Source: Rubripirellula sp.
GTDB taxonomy: Bacteria; Planctomycetota; Planctomycetia; Pirellulales; Pirellulaceae
Direction: 5' to 3'
Assembly: GCA_029245125.1 (NCBI GenBank)
Contig: JAQWPZ010000190.1
Span: 1 to 33,985 of the forward strand
Length of the DNA: 33,985 nucleotides
In this document: in pieces, positions 15,876 through 26,731 of the stretch
How the letters are laid out: each line of letters begins with the position of its first letter
Numbering within the stretch: position 1 is the stretch's first letter
Notes under the pieces: generated by a model
Database searches by the model: none
Seen by the model: the letters and a program-made list of their open reading frames with translations, nothing else
What the model was told of the DNA's origin: nothing
Position numbers and translations under genes: made by a program

Positions 15876-15905
15876 GGGACCGTCTGCGGTCCTGACCGGC
15901 CGCAG
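15876..15905 (+). promoter_or_regulatory. Overlapping alternative hairpins upstream of the DUF1080 gene
   Basis: GGACCG (15877-15882) pairs with CGGTCC (15887-15892) across the tetraloop TCTG. The segment CTGCGG (15884-15889) can instead pair with CCGCAG (15900-15905). The two stems share bases and exclude each other. The element ends 20 bases before the ATG at 15926, in the likely 5' leader. A leader switch is only an inference; a simple GC-rich palindrome cluster is also possible. Confidence 0.45.
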
Positions 15906-15925
15906 TCGTCAATCAAGGAATTCAA

Positions 15926-17050
15926 ATGAACCATCTGCTCAAACTTCTGTCATTTGTCACTTGTTTTTCACTGCATCTTGGATCGCTAGATCTTTCAGCG
16001 CAGGAAGATTTTCGACCACTCTTTAACGGGGTCAATTTTGACGATTGGGTGCGAACCAACACACCTGCGAAAACATGGACCTACCAGGACGGAATGGTCA
16101 TTTGCAGTGGTCGACCAATCGGCGAAATCCGGACCGCGAAGATGTACCAAAACTTTATCCTGGAATTGGAATGGCGTCACATGGTTCCCCGCGGCAACGC
16201 TGGGGTGTTTGTGTGGGCGGACGATATCACCTCGCGAGGTGTCCCTTTTCACCGGGGCATTGAGGTCCAGGTTTTAGAGAACGCTTACGGCAATAACCGC
16301 AGCCACACGACACATGGTGACATCTTCCCAATTCACGGAGCCAAGATGACGCCAATCAACGGCCACGGGGGCAGCCGCGCATTTCCCACTGAAAACCGAT
16401 CGAATCCTAGCCCTGAATGGAACCACTACCGAATCGAATGTCGTGATGGGGAAATCTCATTGGCAGTCAACGGAAAAGTCGTCACCCGCGGCAAAGATTG
16501 CGTTCCACGCAAGGGATATATCTGCTTGGAATCTGAAGGTGGGATCGTCCATTACCGCAATGTGCGAATCAGGGAGCTGCCTGACACCAAAATCACCGAT
16601 CAACAGATCGCTATCTCTGATCGCGGATACATGTCGATCTACAACGGACTCGATCTGGAGGGCTGGAAAACAGCGACCGACGAATCACATTGGAAAGCCA
16701 ACGACTGGACACTTAAACACGAAGCCAGCCCTGACCAGACAGGCAGCCTGGAAACGATTGACAAGATGGAATCAACTCGTTTCGTCATCGATGTCAAGCT
16801 AAAGGACAAACAGAGCAGGGCAGTGATCACAATCGGCGGATTGAAAATCGATCTAGCACAAACAACCAAGGCGATGGGACCGACTGGACGCTGGAATCGC
16901 ATCGAAGCAATCTCCGATGGTGAGGCGGTGAAAGTCGAAATCAACGGCCAACAAGCAATGCAAGAAACGACCTCGCTGCGAGGAAAGATTTCATTGCAAG
17001 CCACTGGCCCCGTCGATTTCTCGAATGTCTACATCGCACCACGCGAATAG
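15926..17050 (+). CDS. Secreted DUF1080 protein (3-keto-disaccharide hydrolase family), two domains
   Basis: The 374-residue protein has a signal peptide (cleavage probably after LDLSA, about residue 25). It then has a full DUF1080 concanavalin-like domain at about 30-215: FRPLFNGVNFDDW, GNAGVFVWAD, GIEVQVLENAYG, EWNHYRIECRDGEISLAVNG, and YICLESEGG. A second, shorter domain (about 232-370) repeats the opening motif (SIYNGLDLEGWKT) and the closing pattern (GRWNRIEAISDGEAVKVEING), but lacks the middle strands with G-x-G-V. The family hydrolyses 3-keto-glucosides and is greatly expanded in planctomycetes, where most copies are uncharacterised. The protein is probably periplasmic. The second domain looks degenerate and may serve only in binding. 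It stands alone between divergent and convergent neighbours. Confidence 0.88.
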   Translation: MNHLLKLLSFVTCFSLHLGSLDLSAQEDFRPLFNGVNFDDWVRTNTPAKTWTYQDGMVICSGRPIGEIRTAKMYQNFILELEWRHMVPRGNAGVFVWADDITSRGVPFHRGIEVQVLENAYGNNRSHTTHGDIFPIHGAKMTPINGHGGSRAFPTENRSNPSPEWNHYRIECRDGEISLAVNGKVVTRGKDCVPRKGYICLESEGGIVHYRNVRIRELPDTKITDQQIAISDRGYMSIYNGLDLEGWKTATDESHWKANDWTLKHEASPDQTGSLETIDKMESTRFVIDVKLKDKQSRAVITIGGLKIDLAQTTKAMGPTGRWNRIEAISDGEAVKVEINGQQAMQETTSLRGKISLQATGPVDFSNVYIAPRE

Positions 17051-17067
17051 GGCCTGCCAGTCTGCCT

Positions 17068-17091
17068 CACGCGTGCAACCTTGCTCGCGTG
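17068..17091. terminator. Bidirectional hairpin between convergent genes
   Basis: CACGCG (17068-17073) pairs with CGCGTG (17086-17091) around a 12-base loop. It fits exactly between the DUF1080 stop and the last base of the convergent symporter gene. The six-base stem has no T run, so function as a terminator rests mainly on position. Confidence 0.4.
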
Positions 17092-18501
17092 CTAATCCGT
17101 CGCGACCGCATTCCATCGGCGGCCGATCGCGATCATGACAGCGACGAACAAAATCAATCCAATGGCCGATACCGCTGTCGGAACCCCTTCTAGAACAAGA
17201 AGCGGTAAACCCACGGTGATCATGCCGCCACCGACGAAGGGTGAAGAGAGTGGAGCCGCCAACGCGTAGTCTTCCGCAGCACCCGATTCCAATTCGGGAT
17301 CAACCAATCGCAACAACACGAAACCGGTCGCAGTAGTCCCGGTCGACATCCCGTAGTTGATCAATCCCAGTTCAAACCAATGCTTCGATGGCAACAACCA
17401 CCGCGCTAGGATCAACAAACAAAATCCGGCCCAGGTCACACCAACCAAAAACAGAATCGTAAACGGCACCAGCAGCGTCGCAACAGCTGTCACATTCAAC
17501 GACACAATCGCAGCAACCACCAGGACATCCATTGCCGTTGCCGTCAGACGATTGATTGTTTCGCGATCGATCGACTCCTCTTGTCGGACCGCCCGCAGTC
17601 CTTGGCGGACGATCAGACCACCGAACAAGGTGTAGATAAATAGGGGAAAACTATCGACAACGCTTTGCAATGTCATCCGTTGTGAAAGCGCTCCCTCCGC
17701 ACCTTGCGATTCAAGCTTGACGAAGCCCAACCAGGATTCAATCTCGCCGACGCCCCAGGCCACAGATTGCTGCAGCGCCATTCCAATCCCCATCGCCAGC
17801 GAGAGCCAAACAACTTGCAACAGCAGAGGGTCCATAACGGCACTACTGATGCGAGCGTAGCCGATTGGCGGGTGAACTGCCTGGTCGGCCTGATCGGTCG
17901 CAGATTCTGCGGTGACTTCGCCCGCCGCAGTTCCAACCCACTTCATCCGCACGCCCAAGTTGACCCACAGAATGCCTGAAACAATGCCATAGACCAAACC
18001 ACATGTCGCCATCAACACGCCCAAATCTAAGCCACCATCGAGATTGATTTTGGGGTGGGCAAACACTTGCCCCATGGCTGCCGCCGTGCCGTGCCCACCG
18101 GCGAAACCAGTCTCGATCAACATTCCGAAGGAATTGGGCACCTCATAAAACGGCTGCACGAACAACCATGTCGCTAGCAGCCCGAGGGCAGTTTGACCGA
18201 CCACAATCACCCAAACCATTAACCCCTGCCGTCCGACGCGGGATGCGCTCTCTTTGACAGACGCTGGTTTTCGCTCCAACAACATGCCGGCGAAAACGAC
18301 TGCAATCAGCCAGCCCGGCCAGCTCCGCAGAGTGGTGGACCAATCAGCAAACCAGCTCGGGCCAAACTGAACCACCCCGAATCCAATCGCACCAGCGATC
18401 AGCGATGCCGGGATATAAAGCCAGCGAAAAACCGGAATCATCGCTCGCAGCACGATACCCAAGAGCAACAGTACCGCAACAAACAGAAATGCTGCTGTCA
18501 T
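17092..18501 (-). CDS. Sodium/glutamate symporter family protein (GltS-like)
   Basis: The 469-residue membrane protein has about ten to twelve hydrophobic helices and the glutamate:Na+ symporter (ESS) hallmark SFGMLIETGFAGGHGTAAAM at about 124-143, with GGHGTAAA at the re-entrant substrate region. A second related motif follows in the C-terminal half (NYGMSTGTTATGF), as expected for the inverted repeat of this family. It is somewhat longer than the 401-residue Escherichia coli GltS, partly because of a hydrophilic stretch near residues 190-215. It is likely to take up glutamate or a related dicarboxylic amino acid with sodium, which suits a marine organism. The gene for isocitrate dehydrogenase, on the same strand, ends 268 bp upstream. 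The gamma-glutamyltransferase further away could supply its substrate, but that link is inference. Confidence 0.85.
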   Translation of the reverse strand: MTAAFLFVAVLLLLGIVLRAMIPVFRWLYIPASLIAGAIGFGVVQFGPSWFADWSTTLRSWPGWLIAVVFAGMLLERKPASVKESASRVGRQGLMVWVIVVGQTALGLLATWLFVQPFYEVPNSFGMLIETGFAGGHGTAAAMGQVFAHPKINLDGGLDLGVLMATCGLVYGIVSGILWVNLGVRMKWVGTAAGEVTAESATDQADQAVHPPIGYARISSAVMDPLLLQVVWLSLAMGIGMALQQSVAWGVGEIESWLGFVKLESQGAEGALSQRMTLQSVVDSFPLFIYTLFGGLIVRQGLRAVRQEESIDRETINRLTATAMDVLVVAAIVSLNVTAVATLLVPFTILFLVGVTWAGFCLLILARWLLPSKHWFELGLINYGMSTGTTATGFVLLRLVDPELESGAAEDYALAAPLSSPFVGGGMITVGLPLLVLEGVPTAVSAIGLILFVAVMIAIGRRWNAVATD

Positions 18502-18638
18502 CGATTTCCCTTGCCTTTCGACCGGTGAATATTGAATCTCCGATTCCGCCGACGCGCTGCGATCGCACGGTCAACAGCAGCCGGGCCTCTCCTGCGGAAG
18601 CACCGATCCACCTCCGACGACCAAATTCACGATTGGCT

Positions 18639-18668
18639 AGTCAGCCATCAAGCAGTCAGCCGTCAAGC
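18639..18668. repeat. 15-bp tandem duplication
   Basis: AGTCAGCCATCAAGC (18639-18653) is followed by AGTCAGCCGTCAAGC (18654-18668), one mismatch. It lies in the 268-bp spacer between the symporter and isocitrate dehydrogenase genes, where no other feature was seen. The word CAGTCAGCC is also in the 16-bp repeat at 29497. Confidence 0.85.
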
Positions 18669-18769
18669 GAGCCAATCTGGCGATCTACCTCAATGGCGGA
18701 CGATCGCCGATCCGTTCGAGCCCGCTGCAAGTCCAACTGCCGAATGGCATCCAAGTCCACCCCGCAATC

Positions 18770-21336
<2,567 letters not shown>

Positions 21337-23706
21337 ATGGACAAGTTCGCAAGCGTTCGAATCATGGTCACTTTGACCGCCATCATGTTTGGTTCAAGCG
21401 GGCATTTGCTGCGTCTGGATGCCGCAGACGGGACTCACGTGGACCGAGTTCACGTGGACCGGGGCAACGCAGGAATGGTGGTAAGCGATACTGCCGTCGC
21501 CAGCCGAATCGGACGACAGGTCTTGGTCGACGGCGGTAATGCTGTCGATGCAGCGGTCGCGACTGCTTTCGCCTTGGCCGTCAGCTGGCCAGAAGCGGGG
21601 AACATTGGCGGCGGCGGTTTTATGATCGTCCGCACAGCAGATGGAAAAGAAGCGGTCTGCGTTGATTATCGAGAAGTCGCCCCGCTGGCAATGACCGCAA
21701 CTTCCTTTCAACGCGACGACACCACGTTTGCCCAAAAAGCGGTCGGTGTTCCCGGCACGGTGCGAGGTATGGCGGCCGCTCATCGCCGCTATGGCCAACT
21801 GCCTTGGTCACGACTGGTGACACCCGCCGCAAAGCTCGCTGCGGATGGAATCGTGGTCGACCGACCGCTCGCCAAATCACTCAATGCGGTATTGCAGCGA
21901 CCCTCGGTAAAACAGCAAGCAGAGTTCGCTGAATTGCGGCGAGTTTATGGCACGGCCGACGGCTCGCCTTGGCAAATCGGACAAGTGTTGGTTTTGCCAG
22001 AACTATCCCGCACCTTATCGGAAATTGCCGAGCGTGGTCCTGATGCGTTTTACACAGGTCGTTTGGCTGACTTGCTGGTCAAAGAAATGCAGCGAGGTAA
22101 CGGATTGATCTCGGCGAAAGATTTGCAGCGTTATCGTGCCAAGATCCGGCCAGCGCTGCGAGGTACATTTCGTGGATACACCATCCTCGGTGCACCACCA
22201 CCAAGTTCAGGAGGAACCTGCGTCATCGAAGCGTTGAACATTCTCGAAAACTTTGACCTATCCAGCCGCGATCGTTTCGACCCCGAAAATATTCACTTGA
22301 TTGCGGAAAGCTGTCGCCGAGTGTTTGCAGACCGAGCACGTTTTTTGGCCGACCCAGATTTTGCCGAAATCCCCCCGCATCTAACGACCAAGGCATACGC
22401 AAAAGAACTGGCGAATTCGATTCAAAGGGATCGAGCGACCCCTAGCAAAACGGTCGCCCCAGAAATCCCACTGACACCAGAGAGCGACAACACGACTCAC
22501 TTTTCAGTCGTTGATTCAAATGGGATGGCAGTCAGCAACACCTACACCCTGGAAGCTTCGTGGGGGTCCCGACTAGTCGTCGCCGGTGCCGGTTATGTGC
22601 TGAACAATGAAATGGGCGATTTCAACTGGTTCCCAGGTGAAACCAATCGCTTGGGTCGAATTGGAACGGCAGCAAACTTGGTCGCTCCTGGAAAACGGAT
22701 GCTCAGCTCACAAACGCCAACCATTGTCGAACGTGATGGAAAAGTCGTTTTAGTGACCGGCAGTCCCGGTGGCCGAACAATCATCAACACGGTGCTATCG
22801 ATCGTGTTGAACGTCACCGAATTTTCCATGGACGCGGCAACAGCCGTGGCAGTTCCCCGCATGCACCACCAATGGTTTCCTGATCGGTTGGAATTGGAAC
22901 GATTCGATCAACCACCACACGTGAATGTAATCGATGCCCTGCGTGACCGCGGACACGAAGTCATCAATCGACCGCTGCAGGGATCGGCTCACACCATCGC
23001 AATTGACACCAAGACGGGAGACATGATCGGAGTAGCCGATTACCGTCGTGGCGGTCGGCCGGCCGCGATCTCAGACAATCGCCTCGCGCTCTGGGACTTC
23101 GCAGAAACTGCGGGAACAGAATGGGGTGCCTGTCAATCCAGCGGCCTCAAACCCGGACATTGGTCGGGTAATCTTGGCACGGCAAAAACGGATGGGCTCG
23201 ACCGACTGCGGATCAGTGAATGTCCACAACAAGAAACGCACGCCACATTCGACTTGCCGGCCAACGCCAGCCGAATAACTTGCGAGATGAAAATCGATTC
23301 GGCACATTTGCGCGGCGAAGCGAGCGGAGAACAGCTTCGAATCGAATGGTTGGACCCTGCCGGGAAATTGATCGCGGCAGGAACCTTGGGGCGCTTCACC
23401 GATCAACAGGTCACTTTCCGAAGCGAGCAAGACGACAAATCGGCGGCACAACAGAACTCTCCATTGTCGACCGACGGGCGACTGGAAACGATACTGCTAA
23501 GTCTGGTCCTCGACACCGAAAAAAACCAACACCAACTTTCCGTTCGCGAAGCTGCGCAGCCAGATTGGAGAATCACCCAACTCACGCCCATCGACCCAAG
23601 TGCAAAAGCCGCCAAAATCCAACTCACTCTGGCCGGCCCGCTGGGTGAAAAAGGCGAATTCATCCTGCTGGATCGCATTGACATCCGCTGCGTGACACCA
23701 AACTGA
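21337..23706 (+). CDS. ggt: Gamma-glutamyltransferase with C-terminal extension
   Basis: The enzyme hydrolyses or transfers the gamma-glutamyl group of glutathione and similar peptides, normally in the periplasm after autocatalytic cleavage into two subunits. The 789-residue precursor has a signal-like N-terminus and the family blocks GNIGGGGFMIV, DYREVAPLAM (substrate-carboxylate Arg), the autoprocessing site NTTHFSVVD with Thr386 as nucleophile, NNEMGDF, MLSSQTPTIV and GSPGGRTIIN (oxyanion glycines). The catalytic part ends about residue 575 with VADYRRGGRP, as in ordinary enzymes of about 580 residues. About 215 further residues form an unrecognised beta-rich domain. A 12-bp in-frame duplication near 21437-21460 repeats H-V-D-R just after the signal. 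A start at the in-frame ATG 21364 is also possible. Confidence 0.94.
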   Translation: MDKFASVRIMVTLTAIMFGSSGHLLRLDAADGTHVDRVHVDRGNAGMVVSDTAVASRIGRQVLVDGGNAVDAAVATAFALAVSWPEAGNIGGGGFMIVRTADGKEAVCVDYREVAPLAMTATSFQRDDTTFAQKAVGVPGTVRGMAAAHRRYGQLPWSRLVTPAAKLAADGIVVDRPLAKSLNAVLQRPSVKQQAEFAELRRVYGTADGSPWQIGQVLVLPELSRTLSEIAERGPDAFYTGRLADLLVKEMQRGNGLISAKDLQRYRAKIRPALRGTFRGYTILGAPPPSSGGTCVIEALNILENFDLSSRDRFDPENIHLIAESCRRVFADRARFLADPDFAEIPPHLTTKAYAKELANSIQRDRATPSKTVAPEIPLTPESDNTTHFSVVDSNGMAVSNTYTLEASWGSRLVVAGAGYVLNNEMGDFNWFPGETNRLGRIGTAANLVAPGKRMLSSQTPTIVERDGKVVLVTGSPGGRTIINTVLSIVLNVTEFSMDAATAVAVPRMHHQWFPDRLELERFDQPPHVNVIDALRDRGHEVINRPLQGSAHTIAIDTKTGDMIGVADYRRGGRPAAISDNRLALWDFAETAGTEWGACQSSGLKPGHWSGNLGTAKTDGLDRLRISECPQQETHATFDLPANASRITCEMKIDSAHLRGEASGEQLRIEWLDPAGKLIAAGTLGRFTDQQVTFRSEQDDKSAAQQNSPLSTDGRLETILLSLVLDTEKNQHQLSVREAAQPDWRITQLTPIDPSAKAAKIQLTLAGPLGEKGEFILLDRIDIRCVTPN

Positions 23707-23755
23707 TTATCCATACTGATCTCAACACACGCCCTCCTGTGCGAACCGCGAAAGC

Positions 23756-24430
23756 ATGCTTGAGAACTACCGGATCGACTCGTTCGGCGTCATTCATCAG
23801 ACCCGACAAAAACCGATGGTTTACGATCGCAAGTATCTGTCGTACTACGAAAACCTAGAGGATCGCACGATCAAGTTGGGCTATCAACGACTTGGTTGGT
23901 TACTGGGAATCCTTGGTCGTATCCCCGAATCGATTCTCGAAATTGGATACGGCACAGGCAGTTTCATCGAAGCAGCTCAGATCACCGGTGTGTCACAATG
24001 TGTCGGATGTGATGTCACTCAATACCCACTTCCGGACAACGTCGACTTCATGAATTGGGGCGAGTCGCTGGCCCAAGACTGGGACGTGGTCGCCATGTTC
24101 GATGTACTCGAGCACATTCCCGATTTGAGTTTTTTGCAACGCTTGAGAACGAACGTGCTTGCGATTGCCGTTCCCTATTGCCGCTGGGCGGAACTGGGTG
24201 ACGATTGGTTCCGTGATTGGAGGATGAGATTGCCCGATGAACACTTGCACCACTTCAATCCCGATTCACTCTGTGCGATGCTTGCATCCTATGGATTTGA
24301 GTGTGAACAAATAAACACGTTCGAAGATGGCATCCGATTGCGTCCCGGCGAGACCGGACCGAATATACTGAGCGGATTGTTTCGACGTCGGAAACCAGAT
24401 CAGACCAACTCGGTTTTACTTGGCAAGTAA
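23756..24430 (+). CDS. Class I SAM-dependent methyltransferase
   Basis: The 224-residue soluble protein has a Rossmann-like methyltransferase core. The SAM-binding motif I is ILEIGYGTGSF (about 61-71). The acidic end of strand 2 is in CVGCD, and the motif II region is VVAMFDVLEHIPD. The C-terminal half contains HLHHFNPDSLCAML, a pattern common in small-molecule or glycan-lipid methyltransferases of the Methyltransf_23 group that sit in polysaccharide clusters. No signal peptide is present. The start follows the ggt stop by 49 bases, and the next gene begins 146 bases later. The target is unknown. Confidence 0.85.
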   Translation: MLENYRIDSFGVIHQTRQKPMVYDRKYLSYYENLEDRTIKLGYQRLGWLLGILGRIPESILEIGYGTGSFIEAAQITGVSQCVGCDVTQYPLPDNVDFMNWGESLAQDWDVVAMFDVLEHIPDLSFLQRLRTNVLAIAVPYCRWAELGDDWFRDWRMRLPDEHLHHFNPDSLCAMLASYGFECEQINTFEDGIRLRPGETGPNILSGLFRRRKPDQTNSVLLGK

Positions 24431-24576
24431 GCAAAACAACAACCCAGTGGATTCCACCAGTCAATGCAACTGACTTGATCACTGGCTTGGCAAGCTTCCG
24501 TCCCACCTATCGGCCACTATCCCCTCAGCACGCGAACGGCGGTTCGCATCGCGATTTCCCCACTGCGAGGCTATTT

Positions 24577-25287
24577 ATGTATCGTCTTTGTGCATTCCTA
24601 TCGCTGACGTTGATTGCATCCTCAGCGATTAGCCAGGAAAAAACAGCGGTGACCGACCAACAAAGTGTCAAACCGGGCATCAACGATAACTTTCTTGATC
24701 CCAATCTTGATGTTCAGGAATGGATCGAGCGATTCGAGGTGGAGAGTCGCGAGGTCTACTTGGCACGAAAAGAAATCTTGTCGCGATTGCAACTGAAACC
24801 AGGTGATCGGGTTGCCGACATCGGGGCGGGGACGGGTTTCTTTACGCTGTTAATGTCAGCAGCGATCGGCGATCAAGGCTGGGCCTATGCGATCGACCTT
24901 TCACCCAAATTCGTGGAACACCTCTCCAAGCAATTTCACCAACGGCAAGTTAAGAATGCCACGACGGTGCTTTGCGACCAAGATTCGATTTGCCTGCCGC
25001 CCAACTCGGTCGACCTGGCATTCATTTGTGACGTTTATCACCATTTCGAGTACCCCGCCGACACGCTCGCATCCATTCATCGCTCGCTCGATCAGGATGG
25101 TCGTTTAGTCGTGATTGATTTTGAACGCATTCCGGGTGTCTCGCGTGACTGGTTACTCGGACACGTGCGGGCCGGCAAAGAAGTTTTCATGGACGAGATT
25201 CAAGCAGCGGGGTTTGAATTGATCGCCGAACGCAAGATCCCAGGTTTCAAAGAGAATTACTTCCTCGAGTTTCGCAAACAGCGTTAG
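24577..25287 (+). CDS. Probably exported SAM-dependent methyltransferase
   Basis: From the ATG at 24577 the protein is 236 residues and starts with a signal peptide, MYRLCAFLSLTLIASSAISQ. A class I methyltransferase fold follows, with motif I VADIGAGTGFF, AIDLSPKF at the end of strand 2, and LAFICDVYHHFEYP. An open frame extends upstream to 24475, but those 34 codons are hydrophilic, have no family similarity and would bury the signal, so I reject that start. Export is odd, because SAM is a cytoplasmic metabolite. The signal may be an uncleaved membrane anchor facing inward, or the domain may have changed function. Eleven bases separate its stop from the TTG start of the permease, so the two are probably co-expressed. 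Confidence 0.82.
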   Translation: MYRLCAFLSLTLIASSAISQEKTAVTDQQSVKPGINDNFLDPNLDVQEWIERFEVESREVYLARKEILSRLQLKPGDRVADIGAGTGFFTLLMSAAIGDQGWAYAIDLSPKFVEHLSKQFHQRQVKNATTVLCDQDSICLPPNSVDLAFICDVYHHFEYPADTLASIHRSLDQDGRLVVIDFERIPGVSRDWLLGHVRAGKEVFMDEIQAAGFELIAERKIPGFKENYFLEFRKQR

Positions 25288-25298
25288 GACGCAGCACA

Positions 25299-26684
25299 TT
25301 GTCAAACAAGCGTCCCCCACTCGATGTCATTTCGGCGACAACGTTGGTTGCGGCCAGCATGATCGGCGTCGGTGTCTACACAACCAGCGGCTTCACACTG
25401 GCGGCACTCGGCACGCCGGAGAGGGTGATCGCTGCATGGATGGTTGGTGGTTTACTGGCAATCTGCGGCGCGATGGGATATGCCTCGCTTGCCTCTCGAT
25501 TTTCCGAAAGTGGTGGTGAGTACTTATTTTTAAGTAAGACGCTCCACCCCGCCGCTGGCTTGATGGCTGGTTGGGTATCGCTACTCGCGGGATTTACCGG
25601 TGCCATTGCGATCGCCGCCTTGGGACTAGAAACCTACTTGCGGCCTTTGTTGTTCGACTCAGTCGAGGATCGATTCAACGGTGAGATCGCAATTCCTGTT
25701 GTGCTCCTCGCCGCGATCCTCCACACCATCGGTGTTCGGGGAGCCGCCCGCGTGCAAGATTGGATGGTTGGCCTTAAGTTCTTGTTACTGATCGCTTTCA
25801 TCATCTTTGCGTTGGCCATGATCAACAGTTGGCCGGGACTCACCCCAGCCACCGGTACGGCAGCCAACCCAACCGAAACGTTACCGCTGGCCGTGCCAGC
25901 GTTAGATTGGCTCGTCTTTGCCAATCAGCTGGTTTGGATTTCGTTTAGCTACGCAGGTTTCAATGCGGCCATCTATATTGCCAGTGAAATTCGTGATGCC
26001 GAGCGCAATGTTCCCCGAGCGATGATCGGCGGCACAATCTTGGTCACACTCGTCTACGTTGTATTGAACGCGATTTTCGTTTTCTCAGCGCCAATCGCAA
26101 CGATCACCAACGACGCAAACATTGCCCAAATTGCAGCTACTGCAGCCAACGCAATTGGTGGTGACAGTCTCGCCAATGCGGTTCGAATCGTAATTGTGAT
26201 TTCCCTGTTTACGTCGGTCTCTGCATTGACAATGACTGGACCGAGGGTGTACGCGAAGATGGCTGATGATGGATTCTTCCCCCGCTGGTTTCGGTTCAAT
26301 GAACAAGCGCCCACAATCGCGATTTGGTTCCAAGCAACGATCGCGATTGTCGCGATCTCGCTGGCGACACTGAAAGACCTACTCGGCTACCTCGGTCTAA
26401 CACTCTCGGTCTGCTCGGCATTGACCGTCGCAATGTTGTTTGTGATCCGTCGGCATGACTCTCAGGTGAAACTACTCCTCGGTGGAGTGCCAGCGATTAG
26501 TTACGTCTTGGGCACTCTATTCCTGGCAGCGTTGTACGGGGTTGGCGAACCCAAGCAGGCCGCCGCAGCATTGATCACCGTCGTACTGGGTGGCCTGTTG
26601 TACCGATGGATCGGTCAAAGAAAGAGCCAGCGGCCACCTGAAAACCCATCCGAAAATGCGTCTGGTGGGCAGAACGTGGTCTAA
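25299..26684 (+). CDS. APC superfamily amino acid permease
   Basis: The 461-residue membrane protein has about twelve transmembrane helices. The first carries the APC signature ASMIGVGVYTTSGF, whose unwound Gly-rich turn binds the amino-group and carboxylate of the substrate. The later segment FANQLVWISFSYAGFNAA matches the sixth helix of the family, and AERNVPRAMIGG follows it. The start is a TTG at 25299. No ATG occurs before the essential first helix, and an AGGA lies nine bases upstream. The polar C-terminal tail is short. The substrate cannot be assigned. The gene is the last of the 21-26.7 kb plus-strand group and converges with the ATP-grasp gene after 47 bases. Confidence 0.88.
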   Translation: MSNKRPPLDVISATTLVAASMIGVGVYTTSGFTLAALGTPERVIAAWMVGGLLAICGAMGYASLASRFSESGGEYLFLSKTLHPAAGLMAGWVSLLAGFTGAIAIAALGLETYLRPLLFDSVEDRFNGEIAIPVVLLAAILHTIGVRGAARVQDWMVGLKFLLLIAFIIFALAMINSWPGLTPATGTAANPTETLPLAVPALDWLVFANQLVWISFSYAGFNAAIYIASEIRDAERNVPRAMIGGTILVTLVYVVLNAIFVFSAPIATITNDANIAQIAATAANAIGGDSLANAVRIVIVISLFTSVSALTMTGPRVYAKMADDGFFPRWFRFNEQAPTIAIWFQATIAIVAISLATLKDLLGYLGLTLSVCSALTVAMLFVIRRHDSQVKLLLGGVPAISYVLGTLFLAALYGVGEPKQAAAALITVVLGGLLYRWIGQRKSQRPPENPSENASGGQNVV

Positions 26685-26731
26685 CAGCACCGGCCCTTGG
26701 CGGTTTCTCAATCCAGATGCGAATTTTGCTT

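Larger units (their letters stand above)
15412..15925. other. 514-bp divergent spacer with two structured elements
   Basis: No gene is supported here. The short open frames have no recognisable content. The spacer separates the divergent exchanger and DUF1080 genes, so it must hold both promoters. Two inverted-repeat elements, at 15766-15793 and 15876-15905, are listed separately. The rest (15412-15760) shows nothing I can interpret. Confidence 0.55.

Noticed and set aside
24475..24576. Upstream start for the exported methyltransferase
   Set aside because: The added 34 residues are hydrophilic and place the signal peptide internally; the ATG at 24577 is better.
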